Assembly (NCBI RefSeq): GCF_023712105.1
Contig: NZ_JAMLJI010000001.1
Coordinates: 1,116,001-1,180,000 of the forward strand
Source of the DNA: Larsenimonas suaedae
Lineage (GTDB): Bacteria > Pseudomonadota > Gammaproteobacteria > Pseudomonadales > Halomonadaceae
DNA length: 64,000 nucleotides
Direction of reading: 5' to 3'
This document shows, in pieces, positions 35,941 through 45,587 of the stretch (position 1 is the stretch's first letter; each line of letters begins with the position of its first letter). The notes beneath the pieces are model-generated. The model worked only from the letters and a program-made list of their open reading frames with translations, made no database searches and had not been told where the DNA came from. A program made the translations under genes and the position numbers.

Positions 35941-37632
35941 TTAGCGTGGCGCCTCACTGTCCGTCTGATCCGGTCGGGTGATGTCCTGCTGGCTTACCAC
36001 CATCACCTGACGCGGCCACCAGTCGGGATGCTCGTCTCGAATAAAGGCAAGCAGGCGTTCACGAATGCTTGCCTCGGCCGCCCAGCCCGAGACCGGGTCA
36101 GTGGTCATCAGAAAGCAGGTGACGGTCTGGGTTGCGCCGAGTTGCGCGGTCACGCTGCACATCAGCTTGTGGTGCTCGATGACGTTCTCTTCCTCCTTGG
36201 CGAACGCGAAAAACCGCTCCCGAAGGGGTGCGATGTCGGCGCTCAGATGCAGCGTCAGCTCGAGGCTTCGGTACTCCTTGGTGCTCTTGGCCGAGAGGTT
36301 TTCAAACGATTTCGAGGCGAAGTACGTCACCGGCACGATCAGCCGACGCTCGTTCCAGACCCGAAGGCGAATGTAGGTATAGAAGATGCCCTCGACGTAG
36401 CACCACTGCCCTTCGAACATCACCAGATCCCCGATGCGAAGCGGCTTGGCAAGCGAGAGCTGAAACGAGGACAGGATATTGCCAAGCACGGCCTGCCCCG
36501 CCACGCCCACCAGCACCGCCAGAACGCTTGCAGACGCCAGAATCGACATGCCGAGCGTCTCGAAGAGCTGCACCTGACTGAGCACATAGATGGTGAACGC
36601 CACCACCATGATCAGAATGATCACGCGGCGAAGGGCGTAGAGCGTGGTCAGAAGCTTGCGCTCATCCTTGGGCTTGGCGTCGTCGATCTGGCCGACCATG
36701 TGTCGGGTCATGTGAAGCATCAGGGTATCGATCAAGCGAAGCGCGATCGCCCCCACGCCCCAGGCCATCACCGCGATCAGCATCACGCGAAGCGTGGTGG
36801 CCACCACCGCCGAAAACGACACCACATACTCGATCATCATCTGCGTGATCAACGCGATCACGATCAGGGCCACCGGATTTTGAATCTGGGTGACGAAGAT
36901 GCTGGGTGAACCGGAAGGCAGCTTACGCGCCAGCGCCCCGATCAAAAGATGCACGAGCTTACCGACCAGCCAGAGCCCCACCACCCCGACTGGAATCGCG
37001 ATCCACTCCCACACTCTTAAAAGCCCGAACGAGCCCTTGAGCCGATCAGGAATGTAGCCCTCGAATCGGGAGGGGCCGAAACGTGCGTACAGCGGCTTGA
37101 TGGCGCTGACACTCTCAGGCGTGATCATCCAGACCGGCTCGAGTTCACCAATGCGGTAGCGGGCGAGTCGAATGTCGTAGGCGTCGCTACCGACATCCAG
37201 CGAGGCAAGCTCAATGTCCCGGCGCGCCTCGCCTGCGCGGGCGTCCTTGCCGGAGGCGTCCTCGATCACCGCGTCACGCCGGCCGGACAGGCTCGAAATG
37301 TTCAGCCACTTGCCACGGCGGAAGACCTCGGCCAGTTCGCGAGCCAGTTTCGGCCCCTGCACGCTCTGCTCGCCCGGGCTCAGATCGGAAAGGTTGAGCA
37401 TGTGCGCGGCGTCCTCGTAGTCGCCGGCGTTGGTCAGTTCGGTGAAGCTTCGCATCGCCTCCCGCGGTGTTCGAAGCCGGGCCACGTCCATCTTGCCGGA
37501 AAGCCCGGTATTCATCGTATCGACGCTGTACCAGAGCCCCTCTTCGCTTTCAGGCTCCGCGGCGAGGCCAAGCCCCGAGCACAGTACCAGCACGGCCGTC
37601 AGCATCCATTGCCACCACCAGTCCTTTTTCAT
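35941..37632 (-). CDS. MscS-family mechanosensitive channel
   Basis: A 563-residue channel protein of the larger MscS type that releases solutes on hypo-osmotic shock. It has a signal peptide (WMLTAVLVLCSGLGLAA), a periplasmic domain of about 190 residues, about five membrane helices between residues 205 and 400, and the MscS pore-beta region (GVAGQAVLGNILSSFQL, then LRIGDLVMFEGQWCYVEGIFYTYIRLR). A cytosolic C-terminal domain follows. In a halophile such channels help during dilution stress, but no gating data can be drawn from sequence. Confidence 0.87.
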   Translation of the reverse strand: MKKDWWWQWMLTAVLVLCSGLGLAAEPESEEGLWYSVDTMNTGLSGKMDVARLRTPREAMRSFTELTNAGDYEDAAHMLNLSDLSPGEQSVQGPKLARELAEVFRRGKWLNISSLSGRRDAVIEDASGKDARAGEARRDIELASLDVGSDAYDIRLARYRIGELEPVWMITPESVSAIKPLYARFGPSRFEGYIPDRLKGSFGLLRVWEWIAIPVGVVGLWLVGKLVHLLIGALARKLPSGSPSIFVTQIQNPVALIVIALITQMMIEYVVSFSAVVATTLRVMLIAVMAWGVGAIALRLIDTLMLHMTRHMVGQIDDAKPKDERKLLTTLYALRRVIILIMVVAFTIYVLSQVQLFETLGMSILASASVLAVLVGVAGQAVLGNILSSFQLSLAKPLRIGDLVMFEGQWCYVEGIFYTYIRLRVWNERRLIVPVTYFASKSFENLSAKSTKEYRSLELTLHLSADIAPLRERFFAFAKEEENVIEHHKLMCSVTAQLGATQTVTCFLMTTDPVSGWAAEASIRERLLAFIRDEHPDWWPRQVMVVSQQDITRPDQTDSEAPR

Positions 37633-37924
37633 CCTGCCTGCCCTTTTCGCTTGCTGACCGCGCTCGCCAAGCGTGTATCTGCGGTCATAGTGACTGTGTT
37701 CGAGCCAAGCTTACCCTGCAAGGCGTCGACGCGCCTTAATCGTCTCGCGCCCGCTAACCCCTGAATCCACTCTTCGCCTCTTGAAGCCCCCAAGTCCTTC
37801 ACACCCGCACTTCCAAAAGCACCATTGGCACGAGAAAAGCCATGCAGGGTCGACCATGCTCGGCCATGCTGGTTCAAGGTGCACGCGTGCGCACTCAAGC
37901 CCCTCGTCGATCACAGGAGCGTTC

Positions 37925-39433
37925 ATGACTCACCCAAGCGAACAGACACGACAAGCCCTTTACGAACAGGCCAGGCGTCAGGACATCAAGGGCCGCTCGA
38001 GCATGAGCAAGGCCGAACTCGCAGACGCGCTTGCCGCAGGCACTGGTGACAGCGCCGCCCCTATCGTTGCCACCCGTCTCGAAACCTTTCGGCGCCTTGC
38101 CGAGTCAGTGGCCGCCGGCGAATTCGTGCTGCGCCCCCGCGTGCTGCAGGGCCACGACCGCCGCCTGCATGTGCGCCAGACGCTTCGCGAGGACCACGCC
38201 ACCCGCATCGCCTCCGGCTCCGAGGAGGCCGCCGCCAAGTTCGACAAGCTCGCCAAGTCGCGCTTTTCATTCTTTCGCGGCACCGCCCTGCTGTTCTACC
38301 GGGACATGGCCGGCGACGACGGTTGGATGCCCACCGTGCTGGCGCTTGGTGACGTGCACCCGGAAAACTTCGGCGTGATGCCCAACGCCAACAACGTGCC
38401 GATCTTCTCGGTCAACGATTTCGACGAGGCCTATTACGCCCCCTTCACCTGGGATTTGAAGCGTGGCGCGACCGGCTTCATGATCGCCGCTGAAACCGAG
38501 GGCGAACTCGAGCACAAGCATCGGGTCAAGGTGGTGCGCCAGTTCATCAAGGGCTACATCGAGGCCATGACCCGGCTGGCTCGGGAAAGCACCGAGCAGG
38601 ACGAGGAAATGCGGTTCGATAACGCGCCGAAGCTTATTCGAAGCCTGTTCGAAAGCGCTCATGAAGCGCGGGCGGAATGGCTCGAGGACGACTACCTGGA
38701 TGCGTCCCGGCGCGGCTTTCGCGCCACCGAGGAACTGGTGCCGATCTCCTCGCGCCGCGATGAGTTCCAAGCGATCACCGATCAATTGGTGAAAGACAAC
38801 CAGATCGAGGTCCCGGCGCGCGCCAAGGGCCCCGAGGCGAGCGGCATGCACGTGAAGGACGTGGCGATTCGCCGGGGCCAGGGCACCGCCTCACTGGGGC
38901 TTGATCGCTATTACGCGTTGATCGAAGGGCCTGCGGGCGATGGCACCGACGATCTGATCATAGAATACAAGCAGGCGCGCCATTCAGCCCTTGCCGGGCT
39001 GGTGCCGCCGTCGGTTTATGAAATGGATTCCCGCGCCGAGCGGATCAGCCACGCCCAGGCCGTGCATCTGGTGCGCGGTGACGTGTTCTACGGCCACATC
39101 GAATTCGACGGACAAAGCTTCATGTCGCGCGAGCGCGCGCCGTTTCGTGATGACATCGACCTCGACGATCTATCAAAAAGCGAGTGGAAGAAATACGCCC
39201 GCATCTGTGGTCGGGTGCTTGCCCACGTACACGCCCTGTCGGACGAGTCCGGCAAGATCGACTACGACGTCGAACCTGCCATCGTCGAGGCCATCGGCCC
39301 GCCGGCGCTCTTCACCGCAGACATGGTGGAGTACGCCTTAGAGGCCGCCGAGCGCGTGCGAAGGGATCATGAGCTGTTCAAGGACGATCACGCACGAGGG
39401 GCGTTTACTCAACTCGATGTCATTCACCGATAG
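37925..39433 (+). CDS. DUF2252 protein (kinase-like fold candidate)
   Basis: A 502-residue member of DUF2252, a family with a protein-kinase-like core but no settled activity. The family blocks are visible: RVKSRFSFFRGTALLFYRDMA-like FFRGTALLFY, GDVHPENFG (resembling a kinase catalytic loop HxxN) and NDFDEAYYAPFTWDLKRGAT (metal-binding DFD). AGGAG lies five bases before the ATG at 37925; the open frame from 37781 has no signal. It stands alone, convergent with the NYN gene. Confidence 0.8.
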   Translation: MTHPSEQTRQALYEQARRQDIKGRSSMSKAELADALAAGTGDSAAPIVATRLETFRRLAESVAAGEFVLRPRVLQGHDRRLHVRQTLREDHATRIASGSEEAAAKFDKLAKSRFSFFRGTALLFYRDMAGDDGWMPTVLALGDVHPENFGVMPNANNVPIFSVNDFDEAYYAPFTWDLKRGATGFMIAAETEGELEHKHRVKVVRQFIKGYIEAMTRLARESTEQDEEMRFDNAPKLIRSLFESAHEARAEWLEDDYLDASRRGFRATEELVPISSRRDEFQAITDQLVKDNQIEVPARAKGPEASGMHVKDVAIRRGQGTASLGLDRYYALIEGPAGDGTDDLIIEYKQARHSALAGLVPPSVYEMDSRAERISHAQAVHLVRGDVFYGHIEFDGQSFMSRERAPFRDDIDLDDLSKSEWKKYARICGRVLAHVHALSDESGKIDYDVEPAIVEAIGPPALFTADMVEYALEAAERVRRDHELFKDDHARGAFTQLDVIHR

Positions 39434-39462
39434 GGCGCTTAAGGGCAAATGAGGGCGCCCCG

Positions 39463-39939
39463 CTATTTGATCAGCAAGCCGTGATCGATCGGGAAGAACC
39501 GGGTGGCGGCGTTCATCAAGGACGCCGCCGTGAGCTTGGGCACGCCATACACCTCGACGCACGCGCCGTGAACCTCGCGGATGCGCTGCGCGAGAAGGTC
39601 GAAATCGCCATCGCCTGAGACCAGCACGATGACGTCGGCCCGGGCCGCGTACTCGATGGCATCAAGCGTAATGCCGACGTCCCAGTCGCCCTTGGCCGAG
39701 CCATCGGCGCGCTGGATAAACGACTTGAGCTGCACATCAAACCCGATCGAGCGCAAAATCGCCTGAAACTCGCGCTGACGCGGGTCGCCCTTATCAATGG
39801 CGTAACATCGCGCCGTGAGCACCTCACGGCCAAACGTTGTCTGCGCGAAGAGCTTTCGGTAATCGACGTGCCGGCCGTAGGCCTCACGGGCGGTGTAATA
39901 GACGTTCTGGGTATCGACGAACACGGCAACGCGGGTCAT
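39463..39939 (-). CDS. NYN-domain (LabA/PIN-like) protein
   Basis: A 158-residue PIN-like ribonuclease-fold protein. It begins VAVFVDTQNVYY, with the first metal-site Asp and the NxxN pattern of NYN domains; KGDWDVGITLDAIEYA and VLVSGDGDFDLLAQRIRE provide the other acidic residues (DVGI, SGDGDF). Proteins like this process RNA or act in regulation; no partner gene is adjacent. Confidence 0.85.
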   Translation of the reverse strand: MTRVAVFVDTQNVYYTAREAYGRHVDYRKLFAQTTFGREVLTARCYAIDKGDPRQREFQAILRSIGFDVQLKSFIQRADGSAKGDWDVGITLDAIEYAARADVIVLVSGDGDFDLLAQRIREVHGACVEVYGVPKLTAASLMNAATRFFPIDHGLLIK

Positions 39940-40128
39940 GGCATCTCAACGTTTCAGCGGCCGGAAACACACCTGATCATCAGGTGCGGCGTGCGCCTCA
40001 TACTACCCCGATGCCCGAGCGGGCCAAAGCCTCTTACCCGGTCTTTCCCACTCTTTACCGCCCTTTCCCGGCTCTACGAAAAACGCCACGCAAAAAGGCC
40101 ACCCTGCGGTGGGCTTACGCACACCGGG

Positions 40129-40362
40129 CACTGGGTGAACGTCACGATCACGGACACCGGCCCCGGCATCGACAAGCACACGCTCGACCACCTCGCCACG
40201 CCCTTTGTTCAGGGCGAGACGGCCACAAGTGCCGGCGCGCTCGGCTATGGGCTGGGACTTAGCATCGCGCGCAGCATCGTGATGGCGCATCGGGGGCGGC
40301 TGTCGCTTGAAAATCGGCCCGGGGGTGGGCTTCAAGTGGTCATGGTGTTGCCGGCCTGCTGA
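40129..40362 (+). pseudogene. Histidine kinase ATPase-domain remnant
   Basis: Only the 3' end of a sensor kinase survives: the G1 box DTGPGI, an F-box-like PFVQGE and the G2 box GYGLGLSIARSI, ending VVMVLPAC before TGA. No N box, His box or sensor domain can be found upstream in any frame, where the reading frame instead overlaps the NYN gene region in a random-looking way. The element is therefore a deletion remnant. The whole 628-base gap between the NYN gene and the T1SS permease gene holds nothing else clear except a weak upstream region of the permease gene. Confidence 0.8.
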
Positions 40363-40567
40363 CCTGGCTCTATCTGACATCGTCAGCAACGGGAACGGCT
40401 CGGCACGCAGGCCGGGCTCTGGCCGCGGCCGTGCTTTATAAGTCATACTTCATTTAACTTAGGACGCGAGACGCCGACCCCAGGTCATCCCAGCGCCTCG
40501 CTCAACCTTTTCTCTCGTTACGGCTGAACGCACCGTTCAGTGGCCTCTGACACACGGAGCAGCGTTC

Positions 40568-42289
40568 ATGGCGGAAACACGCGCGCCCACCGAACTCACA
40601 CGGGCCTTGCGCTCCTGTCGAGGCAGTTTCCTCGCCGTTGGGTTGTTCAGCCTGTTCATCAATGTGCTGATGCTGGTGCCTGCGTTTTACATGCTGCAGG
40701 TCTATGACCGGGTCATTACCACACGAAGCCTCGACACGCTCTCGATGTTGACGCTGATCGTGGTGTTTTTCTTTCTGGTGATGGGTGGGCTCGAGCTTGT
40801 GCGCTCACGCATGATGGTGCGGGTGGGCAACCGGCTCGAGGCCCTGATCGGCGAGCGTCTGTTTGACGCCATGTTCCAGAAAAGCCTGTCGGCGCCCGGT
40901 GCCCAAAGCGCTCAGCCTCTGAGCGACATCACCACGCTTCGTCAGTTTCTGACCGGTAACGCCCTCTTCGCCTTTTTCGACGCCCCCTGGATTCCGATCT
41001 ACATCGCGGTGCTGTTTCTGTTCGATGTCTGGTTCGGCGTATTCGCCATTATCGCGGTGCTTGTGCTTCTGGGGCTGGCCCTTGCCAACGAGTATTCCAC
41101 CCGAACGCTTTTGAACAAGGCCGGAAGCGACCACATCGCGGCGCAGCAGCTCGCCAACGCCAACCTCGCCAACGCAGACGTCGTGCACGCCATGGGGATT
41201 CTGCCCGGGCTTCGAGCGCGCTGGGGTGAGCGTCACCGGGCGTATCTGATCAAGCAGTCCCGCGCCAGCGACCGCGCCGGTTTTTTGATCAACGCGTCCA
41301 AGGTCCTGCGGCTGATGTTCCAGTCGATGATTCTGGGGCTCGGTGCGCTTTTGGTGCTCGAGGGGGAACTGAGCCCGGGCATGATGATCGCCGGCTCGAT
41401 TCTGATGGGCCGGGCGCTGGCCCCGATCGATCAGATGCTTGGGGCATGGAAAGGCTTCATCGCTGCCCGCTCGTCTCATGAGCGACTGCAAACGTTGCTC
41501 GAGACCTCGCCAAACCCGCGCGAGCGCATGGCACTGCCGGCGCCAAAGGGCGCGCTGCGCCTCGAGGCGATTACGGCGGTGCCACCGGGCGCGGCCAAGG
41601 CAGCCCTTCGCGGTGTGACGTTTGCGCTCGAGCCGGGGGAGCATCTGGGTGTGCTCGGCCCCAGCGCCTCGGGCAAATCGACCCTTGCCCGCGTCGCGCT
41701 CGGTCTCTGGCCGAGCCAGGCCGGCAAGGTGCGCCTCGACGGTGCCGACATCACCCAGTGGGACCGCGACGCCCTCGGCCCACACATCGGCTATCTGCCG
41801 CAGGACATCGAACTCTTCGACGGCACCATCAGCGACAACATCGCCCGCTTCGGCGACATCGACCCGGCGGGTGTGGTGGAAGCCGCCAAGCGCGCCGGGG
41901 TACACGAGATGATTCTCGAACAACCGGAGGGGTATGACACCTGGATTTCCTCGAGCCGCGGGGCGCTGTCCGGTGGCCAGCGTCAGCGCCTCGGCCTTGC
42001 TCGCGCGCTTTATGGGCGGCCTGCACTGGTGGTGCTCGATGAACCCAACGCCAACCTCGATGAACGCGGCGAACAGGCGCTTGTCGAGGCGATTGGCTGG
42101 CTCAAGCGCGAGGGCGTCACGCTGTTAGTGATCTCCCACCGCCACAGCCTGGTTGCCCACGTCGATAAACTGCTGATGCTGAAAGACGGTCAGGTGGGGT
42201 TGTTCGGCCCCCGCGATGACGTTGTCAGACACATCAAACAAAAGCGTCAGGCGGCGTCCACACCGGCCCAGCCCGGAGACCGCGCATGA
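40568..42289 (+). CDS. Type I secretion system permease/ATPase
   Basis: ABC exporter of the PrtD/AprD class that moves unfolded proteins from cytosol to exterior with a HlyD adaptor and TolC. The 573-residue chain has an N-terminal membrane domain of six helices without a C39 peptidase domain, followed by the ATPase domain: GPSASGKST (Walker A), YLPQDIELFDGT (Q-loop), LSGGQRQRLGLARAL (signature), VVLDEPNANLD (Walker B). The next gene overlaps its stop by four bases. No TolC gene is present in the window. Confidence 0.92.
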   Translation: MAETRAPTELTRALRSCRGSFLAVGLFSLFINVLMLVPAFYMLQVYDRVITTRSLDTLSMLTLIVVFFFLVMGGLELVRSRMMVRVGNRLEALIGERLFDAMFQKSLSAPGAQSAQPLSDITTLRQFLTGNALFAFFDAPWIPIYIAVLFLFDVWFGVFAIIAVLVLLGLALANEYSTRTLLNKAGSDHIAAQQLANANLANADVVHAMGILPGLRARWGERHRAYLIKQSRASDRAGFLINASKVLRLMFQSMILGLGALLVLEGELSPGMMIAGSILMGRALAPIDQMLGAWKGFIAARSSHERLQTLLETSPNPRERMALPAPKGALRLEAITAVPPGAAKAALRGVTFALEPGEHLGVLGPSASGKSTLARVALGLWPSQAGKVRLDGADITQWDRDALGPHIGYLPQDIELFDGTISDNIARFGDIDPAGVVEAAKRAGVHEMILEQPEGYDTWISSSRGALSGGQRQRLGLARALYGRPALVVLDEPNANLDERGEQALVEAIGWLKREGVTLLVISHRHSLVAHVDKLLMLKDGQVGLFGPRDDVVRHIKQKRQAASTPAQPGDRA

Positions 42290-43635
42290 GCCTCGACCGC
42301 GAAGACCACACCATACCTACGTCATCATCCTCCGCCGAGACGCTGCCCACCGACGGCCGGCGCGCACGCCTTGTGGGGTTTCTGATTCTGGCGCTTGCCT
42401 TTGGCGGCTTCGGCGCGTGGGCCGGGCTTGCCAACCTGTCGGTGGCGGTGGTCGCAAGCGGCACCGTGTCGGTGGACTCGTTCAAGAAAACGATCCAGCA
42501 CCTCGAAGGCGGCATCGTCTCCCGGATTCTGGTTGACGACGGCGACCGCGTTGATGAAGGCGACCCTCTGATCGTGCTCGACGACACCCAGCCCCGAAGC
42601 CAATTCGACATAGAGCAAACACGCTTTTTCATCGCACGCGCGCAGGAAGCGCGGCTTCTGGCCGAGCAGCAGCAGGCCGAGCGGGTCGATTTTCCGCCCC
42701 CCCTTACTCGCCTTGCGGGCGAACGCCCTCACTTCGCTCAGATCCTCGAGGCTCAGCGGCACCTGTTCACATCACGGCGGCATTCGCTTGCCAGTGAACT
42801 TGGCGCGCTCGAGGAGCAAAGCCAGCAGTACCGAGAGCAGATCGCGGGGCTCGAGCAAGGTGTCGCCATCACATCACGGCGCAGCCGCTCGTTAAGCGCC
42901 GAAGCCGACGACTACCGGGCGCTGTTCAAGGAAGGACTTGGCAACAATCAGCGCGTGCGCGAGCTTGACCGAGAGATCCTCGCGCTTCAGGCCGAGCGCG
43001 CCAACGCCCGTGCCGAAATTGCCCGGCTTGGCTCGCGCATCAGTGAAAACCGCGCACGCATCGAAACCCGCCGACAGGACTATCAAAGTGAACTCGGCGA
43101 GCAGCTTCGTGGCGCTCAGGCCGACAGCGCCGATGCCCGTCAGCGCATGCTGGCACTCAAGGATCAGCTCGAGCGCACCGAGGTTCGCTCGCCGGTGGCG
43201 GGCACAGTGGTGGGCCTTGCGCTTCGAACCCGGGGCGCGGTGATCACACCCGGCCAGACGCTCATGAGCATCGTGCCGGACACCGATGGCTTTTTCATCG
43301 AGGCCCGCATTCCTGCCGGTGACATCGACAACATCTACCCGGGCCAGCCCGCCGACATTCGCTTCAGTGCCTTCAATCAGCATCGGGCGCCGGTCATCGA
43401 TGGCCGGGTGGCCCACGTCTCGGCGGACAGCTTCGAGGACGAAGCCACAGGCGCGCGCTACTACACCGCCCGAATCCAGGTATCACGCGAGGGCAAAACC
43501 CAGATGACCGAGTCGATGACGCTGCTTTCGGGCATGCCCGCAGAGGTCATGATCAAGACCGGCGAAAAGACGCTGTTTGAGTATTTGAGTCAGCCTGTCG
43601 TCGATATGCTGAGCCGCGCCGTGCGTCAGGACTGA
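42286..43635 (+). CDS. HlyD-family type I secretion adaptor
   Basis: Periplasmic membrane-fusion subunit linking the ABC permease to TolC. One membrane helix near residues 28-48, a lipoyl-type half motif near 60-100, a long coiled coil (about 100-285, rich in Glu/Arg/Gln) and a second beta-barrel half (RSPVAGTVVGLALRTRGAV and following). The C-terminal motif (LRSG-like MPAEVMIKTGEKT) is typical of HlyD/PrtE. ATGA overlap with the permease shows translational coupling. Confidence 0.92.
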   Translation: MSLDREDHTIPTSSSSAETLPTDGRRARLVGFLILALAFGGFGAWAGLANLSVAVVASGTVSVDSFKKTIQHLEGGIVSRILVDDGDRVDEGDPLIVLDDTQPRSQFDIEQTRFFIARAQEARLLAEQQQAERVDFPPPLTRLAGERPHFAQILEAQRHLFTSRRHSLASELGALEEQSQQYREQIAGLEQGVAITSRRSRSLSAEADDYRALFKEGLGNNQRVRELDREILALQAERANARAEIARLGSRISENRARIETRRQDYQSELGEQLRGAQADSADARQRMLALKDQLERTEVRSPVAGTVVGLALRTRGAVITPGQTLMSIVPDTDGFFIEARIPAGDIDNIYPGQPADIRFSAFNQHRAPVIDGRVAHVSADSFEDEATGARYYTARIQVSREGKTQMTESMTLLSGMPAEVMIKTGEKTLFEYLSQPVVDMLSRAVRQD

Positions 43636-43702
43636 CGCGCTCGAAGGGCTCAGAAAGTGCTGTCATGTCAGAAAGTGCTGCCCTATCAGATAGTTCCGCC
43701 AT

Positions 43703-43731
43703 AAAAAAAGGCCCATCGCAGGATGGGCCTT
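43703..43731 (-). terminator. Terminator of the putative T1SS substrate gene
   Basis: On the minus strand AAGGCCCATC and GATGGGCCTT pair around a four-base loop, followed by seven U from the A-run at 43703-43709. It lies 40 bases past the stop of the minus-strand gene. Confidence 0.85.
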
Positions 43732-43770
43732 ATCAACTGCATATCGGTTAACAACCGACCGGGCAATGGA

Positions 43771-44823
43771 TCACGCGAACAGGAACTCTTCCGGGCCCAT
43801 GGCGTAGCCGAAATCGCCGATTGCGAGGCCATCGTCGTACTTCGGCACGCCAACCAGCTCGACGAACTGAATCCCCTGATCGGTGTTGAGCATGATTTCG
43901 CCGGGCTGGGCGCTGATGTCGTCGTAATCGAGCGGCTGGCCGTCCGAGCCGTTGATTCCAGTCACGTCGATGCGATCAACGCCAAGCTCAAAGTTGGTGA
44001 TGGTGCCGCCCTGCCACGCACCGTCGCTTTCAAACACGAAGCTGTCGGCGGAGTCATCGGTACCGCTGACGCGCCCATCGACGACCACCTCGTCATACGG
44101 GCCGGTCGGGGCTGGCGGACGCTCGGAGATGTAATACTGACGGTCAGACAAGGAATTTACACCGCCGGACACATCCTCGAGCAGCAGAGTAAAGTCATTT
44201 TCATCAAGGCCAGCCGGGCCGGTGTCTCGGTAGAGATAGATATCATCACCCTGCATGACCGGCATCAGCGCATCGCCGCTGTCCTGTTCGCCGGCAAGCA
44301 TCAGCGCCTCTTCAGCGCTCTGGCCTTCCTCGGCGACGACCGCGTAATCGAAATCAAGGTTATCGAACGACTGCACGATCTCATCATCAACGAACAGCGT
44401 GTCTTTTGCGGCATCGAAACCGGAAATCGTGTCGATGGCATCGCCGCCATTGCCATAGCGCGAGGCATCGCCTGCGACGCGGATCACATCGACGCCGTTG
44501 TCATCACCGCCGAGCATCACGGTTTCCTGCACATCGTTTGATGCGGTGTACTCGAGCCCACCGGAAAGGCCAGTGGCATCGACGTGCGTCACGGCGGCGG
44601 TGTCGTCGGCGCTGTTATCCCAGTCAATGCGACCGTTGCCGGTAAGCTCGAGTGACTCGAGCGCTTCGCCATTCACGTTCGCATCGAGAGTCTCACCGGA
44701 TTTGGCCCGGTCATCGGCGAACTGCGCCGCAAGCGCAAGCGAGGTTACGTCATCGGGCAACGTGAACGTGACGTCTCCGCCTTCAGTGAACGTATAGGAT
44801 TGGGTTTTACTGGTGTACGGCAT
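43771..44823 (-). CDS. Putative type I secreted acidic protein
   Basis: I do not recognise a family with certainty. The 350-residue product is strongly acidic, has no N-terminal signal peptide, and contains repeat-like beta segments (LTGNGRIDWDNS, THVDATGLSGGLEYTA) followed by degenerate RTX-like stretches (LGGDDNGVDVIRV, NGGDAIDTISGFDAAKDTLFV). The C-terminus ends in an acidic then hydrophobic tail (GPEEFLFA), like secretion signals of PrtD-type systems. It converges on the T1SS pair with its own terminator, and AAGGGA lies eight bases before the ATG. All this suggests it is the cargo of the neighbouring exporter; the function after export is unknown. Confidence 0.65.
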   Translation of the reverse strand: MPYTSKTQSYTFTEGGDVTFTLPDDVTSLALAAQFADDRAKSGETLDANVNGEALESLELTGNGRIDWDNSADDTAAVTHVDATGLSGGLEYTASNDVQETVMLGGDDNGVDVIRVAGDASRYGNGGDAIDTISGFDAAKDTLFVDDEIVQSFDNLDFDYAVVAEEGQSAEEALMLAGEQDSGDALMPVMQGDDIYLYRDTGPAGLDENDFTLLLEDVSGGVNSLSDRQYYISERPPAPTGPYDEVVVDGRVSGTDDSADSFVFESDGAWQGGTITNFELGVDRIDVTGINGSDGQPLDYDDISAQPGEIMLNTDQGIQFVELVGVPKYDDGLAIGDFGYAMGPEEFLFA

Positions 44824-44929
44824 GGTGTCAGTCCCTTGAGTGGTCTTGTCCAACTGCAGCAAACGCTCGCCTTCTCCCGCCTCGCACTTGCCGCGTGCCC
44901 TGAGTGGGCGGGCTATAATCTACATTATC

Positions 44930-44952
44930 TTAACTATAATTAATATAGTTAA
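44930..44952. promoter_or_regulatory. AT-rich inverted repeat upstream of the T1SS substrate gene
   Basis: TTAACTATA (44930-44938), spacer ATTAA, TATAGTTAA (44944-44952): nine-base perfect arms. It sits in a very AT-rich stretch about 107 bases upstream of the minus-strand substrate start and 135 bases upstream of the plus-strand DUF6998 gene, and is a candidate operator for either. Confidence 0.5.
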
Positions 44953-45087
44953 ATCTGGTTAAGGATAGACGCATCCAAACTGCCTGACGCAGGGCTTTTC
45001 TCGAACGAACGCGCCCTTTCCCGGTATTTTCAGGCACGTGACCTCGCCTCGAGCGAACATCACCTCAAACAACAGCGGAAAACACTC

Positions 45088-45555
45088 ATGGACGACATTG
45101 ACTGGGCGCAGGTGGGCGCGCTCATTGACCAGCTCTACAGCGCATCGGATGAACTGGAAGCACTGTTTCCCGGGCGTAAATTCACCCTCGATGGCCACCT
45201 GGTCGGAAGCGTCGGTGAGGTGGTCGCGGCGTACATGTTTGCGTTGACGCTGAACCCCGCTTCTACCCTTGGCCATGACGCCATCGCCCCGGACGGGCGC
45301 CAGGTCGAGATCAAACTGACGCAGGGCAAGACGGTCGCGCTTCGTCACCCGCCCGAGCACCTGCTGGTGCTCGCCCGCCCCAAGGGCGGCGCGCTCTCCG
45401 TGATCTACAATGGCCCCGGCGAGATTGCCTGGGACGCGGCAGGAAAAAGACAAGCCAACGGCCAGCGCCCGATCGGGCTTGGGAAGTTGAAGGCGCTGGC
45501 GGCGGGATTAAAGGACGAGGAAAAGTTGGTGCTGGTGAGGGAGGCACCGGTTTGA
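45088..45555 (+). CDS. DUF6998 protein, PD-(D/E)XK nuclease-like
   Basis: A 155-residue protein resembling the DUF6998 family. The core has a nuclease-like order: SVGEVVAAYMF (Glu), GHDAIAPDGRQVEIKL (Asp then E-x-K), the E-D-(E/D)xK arrangement of the restriction-endonuclease fold. No partner methylase is adjacent. It may act on DNA or be a degenerate relative; the active-site reading is from pattern alone. Confidence 0.6.
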   Translation: MDDIDWAQVGALIDQLYSASDELEALFPGRKFTLDGHLVGSVGEVVAAYMFALTLNPASTLGHDAIAPDGRQVEIKLTQGKTVALRHPPEHLLVLARPKGGALSVIYNGPGEIAWDAAGKRQANGQRPIGLGKLKALAAGLKDEEKLVLVREAPV

Positions 45556-45587
45556 ATTCATCCCCAATGTATATGGATACGGCCTGC

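Noticed and set aside
39868-40128. Upstream part of the long frame that contains the kinase remnant
   Set aside because: It runs antisense into the NYN gene and shows no kinase-like residues; only the 3' 234 bases are meaningful.
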